DNA from: Mycobacterium sp.
GTDB taxonomy: Bacteria; Actinomycetota; Actinomycetes; Mycobacteriales; Mycobacteriaceae
Assembly: GCA_018883075.1 (NCBI GenBank)
Contig: VEQU01000008.1
Location: 1 to 55,318 of the forward strand
Length of the DNA stretch: 55,318 nucleotides
Reading direction: 5' to 3'
The notes beneath the pieces are model-generated. The model was not told where the DNA came from, ran no database searches, and worked only from the letters and a program-made list of their open reading frames with translations. The translations under genes and the position numbers were made by a program. This document shows, piece by piece, positions 44,154 to 55,318 of this stretch. The number at the start of each line of letters is the position of its first letter. The stretch's first letter is position 1.

Positions 44154-44561
44154 CTAGCGGAAGTTCTTGTCCCACTTATCGAAACCGGCCGCCCTGGCGG
44201 TCTCCTCATCGAAGAACCACACCTCGGCGATCGTCTGGGAGTAGGCCGGGCTGTCGGTCGGGTGGTAGAGCATCGAATCGACATTGCCCTTCACCGTCCA
44301 GCCCGCTGGGCCGCTTCCGTCGGCATTCGGCTTCGCCGAGCCCTTCCCGAAGGGACCGGCGCCGACATCCTCGATCGAGGCCATCAACGCCGCTGCGCCC
44401 CCGGTCAGCGTGCTCGCCGCGTCAGCGGCCGCAGACACACCTGCCGAGACGGCGTGGGTGATCGGCACCTCGCGGGTGACCCTGCGGACCATCAGGCCCA
44501 GGGTGAGCACCAGCCCGATCAGGAAGGACAGTGTCATCAACCACCAGTTGACGTCACGCAT
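44154..44561 (-). CDS. arfC: ArfC-like membrane protein
   Basis: A 135-residue protein with one N-terminal membrane helix (WWLMTLSFLIGLVLTLGLMV), a basic hinge VRRVTREVP, and an extracytoplasmic part with AGWTVKGNVDSMLYHPTDSP and AEVWFFDEETARAAGFDKWD. The last segment is the recurrent SPHERE-like fold end seen in several mycobacterial envelope proteins. It is the third gene of arfABC, with its ATG overlapping the arfB stop by one base. M. tuberculosis arfABC is linked to adaptation to acid and ammonia release. Confidence 0.87.
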   Translation of the reverse strand: MRDVNWWLMTLSFLIGLVLTLGLMVRRVTREVPITHAVSAGVSAAADAASTLTGGAAALMASIEDVGAGPFGKGSAKPNADGSGPAGWTVKGNVDSMLYHPTDSPAYSQTIAEVWFFDEETARAAGFDKWDKNFR

Positions 44562-44716
44562 CAGAGTGCTCCGATCTCACGCGAGCCGGCGGGGAGGTCC
44601 GCGATGGCCTCTTCCCGGCTGGTCCGGGGGATGGTCGCCGTCGCAACCACCCACGCGACCGCGGAGCCGGCCAGGAAAGCCAGCAGGTACCACAACCACT
44701 GCGTTACGAAACCCAT
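44561..44716 (-). CDS. arfB: ArfB-like small membrane protein
   Basis: A 51-residue protein with a single helix (LWYLLAFLAGSAVAWVVATA) after MGFVTQW and a short polar tail TIPRTSREEAIADLPAGSRE. The ATG at 44716 is 10 bp after the arfA stop, and the stop overlaps the arfC start (TGATG). Size and position match Rv0900. In ArfABC it is a small membrane partner of the ArfA porin-like protein. Confidence 0.85.
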   Translation of the reverse strand: MGFVTQWLWYLLAFLAGSAVAWVVATATIPRTSREEAIADLPAGSREIGAL

Positions 44717-44726
44717 CTCGATACTC

Positions 44727-45665
44727 CTAGTTGACCGTGATCTCGGTGCGACGGTTCTGCGCCCGCCCCGCCTCGGTGTCATTGCCGGCGATCGGCTCCG
44801 AGGATCCGGCGCCCTTGACGGTGAACGCGTCCGCCGGGATGCCCTGCGACACCAGGTAAGCGGTGACCGACTTGGCGCGGGCCTCGCTGAGCGGGCCGTT
44901 GATGGCATCGGTGCCGGTGTTGTCGGTGTGGCCGATCACCGTGAACCTGGCCTCCGGGCACGCCTTGATGGCCGGGACCACATTCGACAGTTGCGCCACG
45001 CCGTCCGCGCTCAGCTGGTCGCTGCCGGTCTGGAACTTCAGCGGCACGGCGAGATCGGCACTGATCGTGCTCTGCAGGTTCTCGCATGACACGGCGGCGC
45101 CGGTGATCGTGATGTCGTTGATCACCGTGACGTTCGGCCAGCCGGCCTTCGCGGCCGCCTCGACCGCCGCCCTGATCTCCTCCGACGGAGCGGTTCCGCT
45201 CAGCGTCAGGGTGTCGCCCTGAACGGTGAACTGGAAGTCGCGGACGTCGGCGGCCGCCTTGAACAGCGCCGTCAACCCGTCGAAGCCCGGAGCCGAGGCG
45301 CCGGCCGCGATATCCACCTTGTCGATCAGGTTGACGCCGGACCCGAGGGCGGCCCTCAGCACGGCCAGCAGCTTGTCCTTGACCGCCAGATCCGGGAGCA
45401 GCCCGGACAGGGTGAAGTCGTTGCCGTTGCGCAGGATCGACAACGGCGAAAAGTTCAGCGCCGGCGCCGACACGCCCTCGGAAACACTGGGCACGTTGAC
45501 ATCCACCCTGGGCTTGATCGCTCCCCAGCCCAGCCACCCGAACAGCAACGGGATCAGCAGCAGGCTCAGCAACCACCCCACTCCGGGCGAACGACGGTAG
45601 AACCGAGACTCGGTACGCCACTCGGTTGCCGTCGCGCCCGCCCGCGTCTCGCCCGAACCCGTCAT
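44727..45665 (-). CDS. arfA: OmpA-family envelope protein ArfA (OmpATb)
   Basis: A 312-residue membrane-anchored envelope protein. One helix at about 29-50 (VGWLLSLLLIPLLFGWLGWG) follows a short cytoplasmic start. A BON-like central region includes FQFTVQGDTLTLSGTAPSEE. The OmpA C-terminal peptidoglycan-binding domain has FQTGSDQLSADGVAQL, FTVIGHTDNTGTDAINGPLS and ends AQNRRTEITVN. The ATG at 45665 is set by GGAGAGAG upstream. It heads arfABC. Confidence 0.95.
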   Translation of the reverse strand: MTGSGETRAGATATEWRTESRFYRRSPGVGWLLSLLLIPLLFGWLGWGAIKPRVDVNVPSVSEGVSAPALNFSPLSILRNGNDFTLSGLLPDLAVKDKLLAVLRAALGSGVNLIDKVDIAAGASAPGFDGLTALFKAAADVRDFQFTVQGDTLTLSGTAPSEEIRAAVEAAAKAGWPNVTVINDITITGAAVSCENLQSTISADLAVPLKFQTGSDQLSADGVAQLSNVVPAIKACPEARFTVIGHTDNTGTDAINGPLSEARAKSVTAYLVSQGIPADAFTVKGAGSSEPIAGNDTEAGRAQNRRTEITVN

Positions 45666-45771
45666 CTGGCTCTCTCCTCGCCATGCCACGTCAGTAGAAC
45701 GAACGCAGACGAATTTACACCGCAGCGTTTGCCGTGTGTGCGGGACCGGGATCCCCGGCAACCGGCGGGAC

Positions 45772-46134
45772 TCAGGAGGTCGCGAGCAGGTCGATGACGA
45801 AGATCAGGGTTTTACCGGAGAGACGGTGCCCGCCACCGGCCGGCCCGTAAGCCTGCTCGGGCGGGATGATCAGTTGCCGGCGCCCGCCCACCCGCATGCC
45901 GGGGATCCCGTCCTGCCATCCCTGGATCAGACCGCGCAGCGGAAACGAGATGGACTCACCGCGGTTCCAGGAGCTGTCGAACTCCTCACCGGTGTCGTAT
46001 TCCACGCCGAGGTAGTGGACCTCGACCACCGCTCCCGGGGCGGCTTCGGCGCCGTCGCCGACGATGAGGTCTTTGATCACCAACTCGGTGGGGGCTGGTC
46101 CGTCGGGAAAGTCGATCTCAGGTTTGGCCGTCAC
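45772..46134 (-). CDS. FKBP-type peptidyl-prolyl isomerase
   Basis: A 120-residue single-domain FKBP. Key segments are VVEVHYLGVEYDTGEEFDSS, the FPLRGLIQGWQDGIPGMRVG core and RRQLIIPPEQAYGPAGGG, ending in LIFVIDLLATS. It would speed cis-trans proline isomerisation during folding. No signal peptide is evident, so it is cytosolic. The start is GTG at 46134 (VTAKPEIDFPDG). It is divergent from the FAD oxidoreductase (36 bp between starts). Confidence 0.93.
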   Translation of the reverse strand: MTAKPEIDFPDGPAPTELVIKDLIVGDGAEAAPGAVVEVHYLGVEYDTGEEFDSSWNRGESISFPLRGLIQGWQDGIPGMRVGGRRQLIIPPEQAYGPAGGGHRLSGKTLIFVIDLLATS

Positions 46135-46170
46135 CGACCCCACGGTAGCGGTCTTTCTAAGCTTGGGGAC

Positions 46171-47738
46171 ATGGTCACCGTCGACGCCGTCGTCGTGGGC
46201 GGTGGGCACAACGGGTTGGTGGCAGCCGGATACCTGGCACGGGCCGGCCTGCGGGTCCGGCTGCTGGAGCGGCTCGACGACGTGGGCGGTGCCGCCGTAT
46301 CGGCGTTCGCCTTCGACGGAGTAGACGCCCGGCTCTCCCGGTACGCCTACCTGGTCAGCCTGTTGCCGCCGCGAATCCTCGATGATCTCGGTGCCCCGGT
46401 GCGCCTGCGGCGGCGCGCCTACGCGTCCTACACGCCGGATCCGACCGACGGCGGACGCAGCGGTCTGCTGATCGGACCGCGCTCGACGTTCCACGCGGTG
46501 CGAGCCGGCGGAGACGAGGCGGGTTTCGGGGAGTTCTACCGCCGCTGCCGGAAGGTCACCGAACCGCTGTGGCCGACGCTGCTGCAGCCGTTGACCCACG
46601 CCCAGCAGGCGCGGCGGCACGTCGAGCGACATGGCGGGCTGGATGGTGCGGCGGCGTGGGAGGCGCTCATCGAGCGCCCGCTGGGGCAGGCGATCACCGA
46701 CGCCGCCAGCAGCGATCTGGTCCGGGGTGTGATGGCCACCGATGCGCTGATCGGAACCTTCGCCCCCCTCAATGACGGGTCGCTGCGGCAGAACGTGTGC
46801 TTCCTCTACCACCTTCTGGGCGGGGGCACCGGAATGTGGGACGTGCCGGTCGGCGGAATGGGGGCGGTGACAGCGGCACTCGCGGCGGCTGCGATCTCGC
46901 ATGGTGCCGAGATCCTCACCGGTGCAGAGGTTTTGGCCGTCACGCCCGACGGCGAGGTGCGCTACCGTCGCGGAGACGAGGAGCAGGTGGTACGGGGCCG
47001 TCTCGTCCTGGCCAACGTGACACCTGCCGTGCTGGCCGGCCTGCTGGGTGAGCCGGCACCGGATCTCGCGGACGGCTGCCAGGTCAAGGTCAACCTGATG
47101 CTGCGGCGGCTGCCGCGGTTGCGCGACGACTCGGTCACACCCCAGCAGGCTTTCGGCGGCACCTTCCACATCAACGAGACCTTCTCACAACTGGACACCG
47201 CGTACTCCGTCGCCGCGGCGGGCGATATCCCCGCACCGATTCCGTGCGAGATCTACTGCCACTCCCTGACCGACCCGAGCATCCTGTCGGCCGGTCTGCG
47301 TGAGTCGGGCGCGGCGACCCTCACCGTGTTCGGTCTGCACGTCCCCCACCGCATACAGGCGTCGGATCCCGAACGGATGCGCGGCCGTCTCACCCAGGCG
47401 GTGCTGGCGTCACTCAACTCCGTCCTCGCCGAGCCCATCGAGGACGTCGTGATGGCCGACGTGCACGGCCGTGCGTGTATCGAGACGAAGACGACCGTGG
47501 ACCTGCACGATGCCTTGGGGCTGACCGCGGGCAACATCTTCCACGGCGACCTGGCGTGGCCGTTCGCCGATGACGACGACCAGTTGGACACCCCGGCGCG
47601 CCAGTGGGGTGTGGCCACCCATCACGAGCGGATCCTGCTGTGCGGGTCGGGATCGCGCCGCGGCGGCGCGGTGTCGGGCATCGGGGTCACAACGCCGCCA
47701 TGGCAGCGCGGACTGTCCTGGCCCGCTCTCGCGGCTGA

Positions 47739-47742
<4 letters not shown>
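46171..47742 (+). CDS. FAD-dependent oxidoreductase (phytoene-desaturase-like)
   Basis: A 523-residue flavoprotein of the NAD(P)/FAD amine-oxidase/phytoene-desaturase clan. The dinucleotide motif [20 protein letters not shown] is at 9-28, with [12 protein letters not shown] as the adenine-ribose acid region, and a C-terminal FAD-binding [18 protein letters not shown]. It is related to the recalled Rv0897c. The substrate is unknown. The ATG at 46171 is used. The last 4 bp overlap the convergent gltA2 stop. Confidence 0.9.
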
Positions 47743-49031
<1,289 letters not shown>

Positions 49032-49108
49032 GTCAAACCTTTCTCGCGCGTCAGACGATCCTCGGTGGAGGACTCAACGCTAGCGTGCGTCCTAGCTGAA
49101 GGTAGTCG

Positions 49109-49834
49109 CTACCGTCCGGTCTCGCCTGACGGGGGCTGCCCAGAGGCTCGCCAGGGCTGCCAGAGCCGAGTGAACACCGAGTAGCTGGACTCGATCCGGT
49201 CCATGATGTCGCCTGGTGCGGCGATCTGCACACCCGGGGTGTCGACGCCGGCGGCCACCAGAACGGCCCAGGTGTCCAGAACGATCCGTACCGCCGGGTC
49301 CCCCGTCGCTACGCCCATCCGGCGGGCCAGCGCGTCGGTCACCGCCCGGGTGGGCCCGCCCGGGCGGTATGCGAAAGCGGACAGACCCAGTGTGGGGGCT
49401 CCGATGACGATGCGCAGAAAGCCGGAGACGCGGTCGAACGACATTGACCCCGCTTCACCGCGCTGGGCCGCGCCCAGCACCTCGAGATGTGCGCCGAGCA
49501 GTGCCTCATGTTCGGTGATGTCGAGCGGTTGGCGGGCGAGGGCCTGCGCGACGTGATCGGAGGTCTCCTCGATCAGCGCGCCGATGACGGCCTCCTTGCT
49601 GGGGAAGTACCGGCTGAACGTGCGCGGTGAGACCTCGGCCGCCTCGGCGATCTGATCCACCGTGGTGTTCTCATAGCCCTGCTGCGCGCACAGCCTGGCC
49701 GCCACCTCGACGATGGTGGCCCGCGTGCGTTGTTTCTTGCGTTCGCGCAGCCCCAGCGCTGCGACCCCGTTGCGGTCGGGCACGTCTGTGATCGTAGGGG
49801 GCGCCGCGCGGCGGCGGTCCCGTGGTGCGCTCAC
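49109..49834 (-). CDS. TetR-family transcriptional regulator
   Basis: A 241-residue regulator with the DNA-binding domain at about 25-85 ([20 protein letters not shown], then [20 protein letters not shown]). The C-terminal ligand domain has [18 protein letters not shown] and [17 protein letters not shown]. The start is a GTG at 49834 with a basic leader; a later start is possible. The target is unknown; it precedes gltA2 on the same strand with a 77-bp gap and follows pdxH by 125 bp. Confidence 0.88.
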   Translation of the reverse strand: MSAPRDRRRAAPPTITDVPDRNGVAALGLRERKKQRTRATIVEVAARLCAQQGYENTTVDQIAEAAEVSPRTFSRYFPSKEAVIGALIEETSDHVAQALARQPLDITEHEALLGAHLEVLGAAQRGEAGSMSFDRVSGFLRIVIGAPTLGLSAFAYRPGGPTRAVTDALARRMGVATGDPAVRIVLDTWAVLVAAGVDTPGVQIAAPGDIMDRIESSYSVFTRLWQPWRASGQPPSGETGR

Positions 49835-49959
49835 CCGTTCGAGGGATCTTCAGCGAGCGGGGGTGTTCGAGCAGGCCGAGTGCACCACATCCACCGACGT
49901 CGTCAGCGATGGGTTCATGCTCACCCACTTACCCGGGTCACGGAGCAGCCAAACCTCGA

Positions 49960-50658
49960 TCAGGGCTGCAGACGCTCGATCCGGTCGATCTCGCCGGGCA
50001 GTACGCGGATCCGGTTGTGGATCCGGTTCTCCCGGCCCTGCCAGAACTCCACGACCTCGGCCGCGATCCGATAGCCGCCCCAGTGGGGCGGTACCGGCAC
50101 CTGCTCGTCGGCGGCGAAGCGTGAGCTCACCTCGGCCAGTTTTGCGGCAAGCTCAGCACGCGATCCGATCGGACGTGACTGATGCGATGCCCACGCCCCG
50201 AGTTGGGATCCGCGTGGGCGGCGATTCCAGTACTGGGCGGTCTCCTCGGCACTGACCTTCGTGACGGCGCCGCGGACGTGCACCTGACGGCCCAGTGCGT
50301 ACCAGGGGAAGGTCACCGAGGCGTAGGGCACGACGGCCAGCTCGGCACCCTTGGCCGAGTCGTAGTTGGTGTAGAAGGTGACGCCGGCCTCGTCGACGCT
50401 TTTGCACAGCACCGTGCGGGTGACCGGACGCCCACCCGCCACGGTGGCCAGCACCATGGCGTTCGGTTCGGCGATGCCGGCCTCCTCGGCCTCACCGATC
50501 CAGGTGTGCAGCAGCGCAAGCCAGCCGTCCGCGAGCCAGTCGACGTCGAGGTCGGTGCTGCCGTCCTTCTCCACCGAGCCGTACTCGACACGCATCGCCG
50601 CCAGCCGGTCGGCATGGGGACTGGCCCCGCCCTGATCTGCCCCGCCCTGATCTGCCAC
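49960..50658 (-). CDS. pdxH: Pyridoxamine 5'-phosphate oxidase
   Basis: A 232-residue FMN enzyme that makes pyridoxal 5'-phosphate from pyridoxamine or pyridoxine phosphate. Family marks are [60 protein letters not shown] and the end [17 protein letters not shown], containing the catalytic Arg and His region. The N-terminus repeats ADQGG twice, encoded by a short direct repeat near 50632. The GTG at 50658 opens the gene, divergent from citA (44 bp between starts). Confidence 0.95.
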   Translation of the reverse strand: MADQGGADQGGASPHADRLAAMRVEYGSVEKDGSTDLDVDWLADGWLALLHTWIGEAEEAGIAEPNAMVLATVAGGRPVTRTVLCKSVDEAGVTFYTNYDSAKGAELAVVPYASVTFPWYALGRQVHVRGAVTKVSAEETAQYWNRRPRGSQLGAWASHQSRPIGSRAELAAKLAEVSSRFAADEQVPVPPHWGGYRIAAEVVEFWQGRENRIHNRIRVLPGEIDRIERLQP

Positions 50659-50702
50659 GGCCTCACCGTACGCGCAGCGTTGCAGGGTGGGAGAATCCGA
50701 CC

Positions 50703-51821
50703 ATGACAGTGCTACCGGACGACTTCGTCCCGGGCCTGGAGGGCGTCGTCGCCTTCACCACCGAGATCGCCGAGCCGGATCGCGACGGCGGCGCCCTGCG
50801 CTACCGCGGCGTGGACATCGAGGATCTGGTCTCCCACCGGGTCACCTTCGGGGACGTGTGGGCGCTGCTGGTGGACGGCCGCTTCGGCGACGGACTCGCA
50901 CCCGCCGAACCGTTCCCGCTGCCCATCCACACCGGCGACGTCCGGGTGGATGTGCAGGCCGGACTGGTCATGCTGGCGCCGATCTGGGGGTACGCCCCGC
51001 TGCTGGATATCGACGACGACGCCGCGCGCGCCCAGTTGGCCCGCGCATCGGTCATGGCGCTGTCCTATGTGGCGCAGTCGGCACGCGGCATCACCAAACC
51101 GGCCGTGCCGCAGCGTGTCATCGACGAGTGCTCCACGGTCACCGAGCGCTTCATGACGAGGTGGCACGGCGAGCCCGATCCGCGCCACGTCGAGGCCATC
51201 GACGCCTACTGGGTCTCGGCGGCCGAGCACGGGATGAACGCCTCGACCTTCACCGCCCGGGTGATCGCGTCCACCGGTGCTGATGTGGCCGCGGCGCTGT
51301 CGGGAGCCGTCGGGGCGATGAGCGGCCCGCTGCACGGCGGGGCGCCGGCCAGGGTGATCCCGATGATCTCCGAGGTGGAGCGCAGCGGTGACGCGCACGC
51401 CGTGGTGCGCGGCATCCTGGACCGCAAGGAGAAGCTGATGGGGTTCGGGCACCGCGTGTACCGCGCCGAGGATCCCCGCGCCCGGGTATTGCGGGCCACC
51501 GCACAGCGGCTGAACGCACCCCGCTACGAGGTGGCCGCCGAACTGGAGCGCGCGGCGCTTGCAGAACTCAGACAGCGCAGGCCCGACCGTGCCATCGAGA
51601 CCAATGTCGAGTTCTGGGCTGCGGTGATCTTGGACTTCGCCGAGGTGCCGCCGGCGATGATGCCGGCCATGTTCACCTGCGGCCGGACGGCGGGGTGGTG
51701 CGCCCACATCTTGGAGCAGAAGCGGCTGGGCAAGCTGGTGCGCCCGTCTGCGGTGTACGTCGGCCCGGGCCCGCGGCCGGCGAATTCGGTGGCCGGCTGG
51801 AATGACATCGCGCACACCTGA
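50703..51821 (+). CDS. citA: Second citrate synthase
   Basis: A 372-residue citrate synthase paralogue. The two histidines are kept: H211 in [16 protein letters not shown] and H250 in [14 protein letters not shown]. The third catalytic residue reads Glu, E303 in [16 protein letters not shown], where the standard enzyme has Asp. This is a known feature of this branch as I recall it, and implies altered kinetics or use under particular conditions. The ATG at 50703 follows GGGAGAATCCGACC. No clear terminator follows. Confidence 0.93.
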   Translation: MTVLPDDFVPGLEGVVAFTTEIAEPDRDGGALRYRGVDIEDLVSHRVTFGDVWALLVDGRFGDGLAPAEPFPLPIHTGDVRVDVQAGLVMLAPIWGYAPLLDIDDDAARAQLARASVMALSYVAQSARGITKPAVPQRVIDECSTVTERFMTRWHGEPDPRHVEAIDAYWVSAAEHGMNASTFTARVIASTGADVAAALSGAVGAMSGPLHGGAPARVIPMISEVERSGDAHAVVRGILDRKEKLMGFGHRVYRAEDPRARVLRATAQRLNAPRYEVAAELERAALAELRQRRPDRAIETNVEFWAAVILDFAEVPPAMMPAMFTCGRTAGWCAHILEQKRLGKLVRPSAVYVGPGPRPANSVAGWNDIAHT

Positions 51822-51875
51822 GCGCATTCGCCGCCCCCGGCCACGGATTTCAGTAGCAGCCCGGTGAGCTTTTAG

Positions 51876-53009
<1,134 letters not shown>

Positions 53010-53088
53010 ACCTCAGTAGTAACAGGGGCGTGTCGCGTCGGTTATGTCAACGCGCGCTGGGCTAGATTCCGCCCAGAAGGAGGTCGGC

Positions 53089-53874
53089 ATGCGGGAACTG
53101 ACACTTATCGGGCTCGATGTCGACGGTAAGCACATCATCTGTGAGGGTGGCGACCCGGCGGACAAGTTCCTGATCCGGGTGGACGACAGGATGCGTGCAG
53201 CGGTCCGCGGCGATCGGGCCGGGCTGATCGAGAATCCGAAGGACAACGAGGTGCGAGGCATGTTGCGTCCCAAGGACATCCAGTCCCGAATCCGTGCCGG
53301 CGCATCGGTGCAGGAGGTCGCCGAGGCCTCCGGTATGGATGTCTCCAAGGTCGAGCGCTTCGCCCATCCGGTCTTGCTGGAACGGATGCGCGCCGCGGAG
53401 CTGGCCACCGCCGCCCACCCGGTGCTCGCCGACGGACCCTCGGTGGAGACCCTGCTGGAGACGGTCAGTGCGGCCCTGGCCGCCCGCAGTCTGAGCACGG
53501 AGGCCACCACCTGGGATGCGTGGCGCGCCGATGACGGCCGCTGGACGGTGCGGATGAGCTGGACCGCCGGGCTCTCGGAGAACTTCGCCCACTTCCGTTT
53601 CACCCCCGGCGCGCACGGTGGGACGGTCACAGCCATCGATGAGGCGGCCAGTGAGCTGATCGACCCGGAATTCGAGCGTCCGCTTCGGCCGGTCCCTGCG
53701 GTCGCCCAGCTGGATTTCGAGGATCCGCCGGCGGCCCCCACCGAGGTCCCCGTCGCGGAGTCACCCGGCGAACGCCAGCAGCAACCGGCACCCGTGCGGC
53801 GCGACAGGCGCAAGCCTGAGGTTCCGGCCTGGGAAGACGTGCTTCTGGGAGTCCGCACCAGCGGCGAGCGCTGA
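53089..53874 (+). CDS. sepH: SepH-like cell division protein (DUF3071)
   Basis: A 261-residue protein starting MRELTLIGLDVDGKHIICEG, the DUF3071/SepH N-terminus. It continues with MLRPKDIQSRIRAGASVQEV and the helix-turn-helix-like VAEASGMDVSKVERFAHPVL, followed by an unstructured Pro/Arg-rich tail ending in WEDVLLGVRTSGER. SepH binds FtsZ in Streptomyces and Mycobacterium and promotes its assembly at the division site. The ATG at 53089 is fixed by GAAGGAGG upstream. A small hairpin (CTGGGC/GCCCAG, 53057-53076) lies just before that ribosome-binding site and may modulate translation. Confidence 0.92.
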   Translation: MRELTLIGLDVDGKHIICEGGDPADKFLIRVDDRMRAAVRGDRAGLIENPKDNEVRGMLRPKDIQSRIRAGASVQEVAEASGMDVSKVERFAHPVLLERMRAAELATAAHPVLADGPSVETLLETVSAALAARSLSTEATTWDAWRADDGRWTVRMSWTAGLSENFAHFRFTPGAHGGTVTAIDEAASELIDPEFERPLRPVPAVAQLDFEDPPAAPTEVPVAESPGERQQQPAPVRRDRRKPEVPAWEDVLLGVRTSGER

Positions 53875-53877
53875 CCC

Positions 53878-53902
53878 CTACCGCGGGGTTTCCTAGCGGT
53901 AG
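53878..53902. terminator. Possible bidirectional terminator
   Basis: CTACCGC and GCGGTAG form a perfect 7-bp stem around an 11-nt loop in the 31-bp gap between the convergent sepH and DUF2537 genes. There is no U-tract; the call is from position and symmetry only. Confidence 0.45.
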
Positions 53903-53905
53903 TCC

Positions 53906-54184
53906 CTATCGCAATGACACGGCCAGCAGGACGATCCAGCCGATCGCCACGCCCACACCGGCACCGAGCACCAGCCACCGCCGCACCGGTATGCGGCGCC
54001 AGCCCCACAGCGTGGGCGCCAGACCGCCGACTGCGATGGCGTTGAGAGCGATCGACACCGCCGGATGAACCCGGATCATGCCCAGGCTGAGCACCACGAT
54101 CGCCGCCGCCGTCACCGCCGCGGTGAACCCCGCCAGAGTCAGGCCCGTCCCCCACGGGGTCCGCGGTGCGGATTCCTCAGGCAT
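53906..54184 (-). CDS. DUF2537 membrane protein
   Basis: A 92-residue protein with a short polar start MPEESAPRTPWG and three hydrophobic segments (LTLAGFTAAVTAAAIVVLSL, VSIALNAIAVGGLAPTLWGW, RWLVLGAGVGVAIGWIVLLA). Position and length match the recalled Rv0882, a DUF2537 protein of unknown function. Its ATG is 9 bp after the methyltransferase stop, so it is cotranscribed with that gene. Confidence 0.85.
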   Translation of the reverse strand: MPEESAPRTPWGTGLTLAGFTAAVTAAAIVVLSLGMIRVHPAVSIALNAIAVGGLAPTLWGWRRIPVRRWLVLGAGVGVAIGWIVLLAVSLR

Positions 54185-54193
54185 GCGCTCAGG

Positions 54194-55036
54194 CTATCGG
54201 GCTGTCCGGTCCCCGCCGTCCGCACGGCGGACACGCTCGTAGAACGCCAGCGCCGCCGCGGTGGCGACGTTGAGCGAGTCGGTGCCCCGCGCCATGGGAA
54301 TTCGCACCCGGGCATCGCTGGCACGCATCGCGTTCTCGGTGAGACCGGGCCCCTCCGCTCCGACCAGGACTGCGACCCGCTCGCCGTGCCAGCGGCGCAT
54401 CACCTCGGGCAGGGGCTCCGCAGAGGGATCGGGTGTCATCGCAAGCAGCCGAAAGCCGTTGGCGCGCAGAGTGTCCAGGTCGTCAGGCCAGTGCTGCGCA
54501 CGCGCCGAGGGCACCAGCAGTGCATGGCCCATCGACACCCTCACCGCGCGCCGGTACAGCGGATCGGCGCAGCCCGCCCCGAACACCACCGCATCCACGC
54601 CCAGACCGGCCGCGTTGCGGAAGATGGACCCGAGATTCTCATGGTCGTTGACACCTTCGAGCACCGCGATGGTCCGGGCACCGTCGAGCACCTCGGTCAG
54701 CGGCAGCTCCGGGGGTCGTCGGGCCGCCGCCAGCACCCCGCGGTTGAGGTGGAAGCCCACCACGTCGGCCATCACCTCGGCGGAGGCCCGGTAGAACGGG
54801 GCCGCCGCCCCGGCCAGGTCGCCGGCGAGCTCGCCGCGCCGGCGCTCGGTGCCCAGCAGGGCGTGCGGGACGAACCGCGACGACAGCATGCGCTGCACCA
54901 CCAGCACGCCCTCGGCGATCACCAGGCCCTTGCCCGACGGCAGATCCGGGCGGCGATCGACGCTGTTGAGGTCGCGAAAGTCATCGACGCGGGGATCGGT
55001 CGGATCAGTGATGTCGATGACCGCCGGGCCCTGCAC
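54194..55036 (-). CDS. TrmH/SpoU-family RNA 2'-O-methyltransferase
   Basis: A 280-residue RNA methyltransferase with a knotted SPOUT fold. Motif 1 is VLEGVNDHENLGSIFRNAAG with the catalytic Arg, motif 2 VAVLVGAEGPGLTENAMR, and motif 3 IPMARGTDSLNVATAAALAF. An N-terminal substrate domain (LPSGKGLVIAEGVLVVQRML) precedes them. It methylates rRNA or tRNA with SAM; the site is unknown. The GTG at 55036 starts the gene. It is divergent from DUF2530. Confidence 0.93.
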   Translation of the reverse strand: MQGPAVIDITDPTDPRVDDFRDLNSVDRRPDLPSGKGLVIAEGVLVVQRMLSSRFVPHALLGTERRRGELAGDLAGAAAPFYRASAEVMADVVGFHLNRGVLAAARRPPELPLTEVLDGARTIAVLEGVNDHENLGSIFRNAAGLGVDAVVFGAGCADPLYRRAVRVSMGHALLVPSARAQHWPDDLDTLRANGFRLLAMTPDPSAEPLPEVMRRWHGERVAVLVGAEGPGLTENAMRASDARVRIPMARGTDSLNVATAAALAFYERVRRADGGDRTAR

Positions 55037-55060
55037 GGGAGCCAGGCTACGGTTATCGCG

Positions 55061-55315
55061 ATGCCGTCAGATACCGAACCGCCGCCGCTGCCCGCCGCGC
55101 TGCTCGACCCGCGTCCGGTGGTCATCGTCGGCGCTGCGCTGTGGGTGCTGGCGGCCCTGGCGGCGTTCATCGTCCCGGCCCTGCACAGCTGGCGGCCGAT
55201 CACCGTGGCAGGCCTGGGTGTCGGCGTGTTGGGCACGTCGATCTTCCTGTGGCAGGCGGCTGCCGCCCGCCGAGGTGCGCGGGGCGCGCAGACCGGCATC
55301 CCCGACGAGATCTGA
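55061..55315 (+). CDS. DUF2530 membrane protein
   Basis: An 84-residue protein with two predicted helices (VVIVGAALWVLAALAAFIVP and ITVAGLGVGVLGTSIFLWQA) after a proline-rich start MPSDTEPPPLPAALLDPRP, and a basic end. It fits the DUF2530 family near the Rv0881-type methyltransferase. The function is unknown. The stop is 3 bp before the window end, so the gene is complete. Confidence 0.85.
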   Translation: MPSDTEPPPLPAALLDPRPVVIVGAALWVLAALAAFIVPALHSWRPITVAGLGVGVLGTSIFLWQAAAARRGARGAQTGIPDEI

Positions 55316-55318
55316 AAC

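Noticed and set aside
50625-50655. Short direct repeat at the start of pdxH
   Set aside because: It encodes a repeated ADQGG at the protein N-terminus only; no mobile or regulatory meaning is evident.

Overview
The window is high-GC DNA from an actinobacterium, almost certainly a non-tuberculous, probably fast-growing Mycobacterium (Mycolicibacterium). The evidence is gene content: LigD/Ku end joining, ArfABC, PrrA, CtpE, EchA6, SigK/RskA, an LpqN-type lipoprotein, F420-type luciferase-like oxidoreductases and two citrate synthases. From memory, the gene order follows the M. tuberculosis interval Rv0946c (pgi) back to about Rv0879c, read backwards, with local insertions and losses. Gene equivalences are recalled from family knowledge and were not searched.

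Layout. (1) 1-7.4 kb: start of a succinate-semialdehyde dehydrogenase, pgi, then a five-gene minus-strand run: P1B-5 metal ATPase with a C-terminal hemerythrin domain, MFS transporter, cobF, small membrane protein, Fpg/Nei glycosylase. (2) 7.4-11.8 kb: DUF2231 protein, a luciferase-like oxidoreductase behind a perfect KstR-type operator, an enoyl-CoA hydratase and a propionyl-CoA-synthetase-like ligase. (3) 11.9-20 kb: ligD and ku with a small secreted-protein gene between them; then a second KstR-type site, an SDR and a dinucleotide-binding reductase, a second small secreted protein, a TTG-started Nramp transporter, and a fused gamma-glutamylcyclotransferase/poly-gamma-glutamate hydrolase. 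The last three genes overlap by 4 bp. (4) 20-23.5 kb: a SigK-type promoter, DUF1365, sigK, rskA, another luciferase-like oxidoreductase, a 49-codon gene, tRNA-Arg(CCT) and a 16-bp-stem terminator. (5) 23.6-31.3 kb: an Asp-rich secreted repeat protein; an operon of SCP-x thiolase, carotenoid oxygenase and a duplicated HxlR/zinc-ribbon regulator; a lipoprotein; and an RCK-pore-RCK potassium channel.

(6) 31.3-43.3 kb: a tight minus-strand run: two-subunit ABC exporter, phosphoribosyltransferase, echA6, metallo-hydrolase, beta-lactamase-fold lipoprotein, ctpE, a Rv0909/Rv0910-type antitoxin-toxin pair and an amidohydrolase. (7) 43.4-55.3 kb: prrA without its kinase gene prrB, arfABC, FKBP isomerase, FAD oxidoreductase, gltA2, TetR regulator, pdxH, citA, serC, sepH, DUF2537, an rRNA/tRNA methyltransferase and DUF2530.

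The most unusual items are the GGCT-PGA hydrolase fusion coupled to a metal importer, the perfectly duplicated H-C-C-C metal-site spacing in the HxlR protein, the Asp-tract secreted repeat protein, and the apparent loss of prrB. No insertion sequence, prophage, CRISPR array or rRNA operon was seen, and no gene-free stretch exceeds 300 bp. The longest is 24593-24789.
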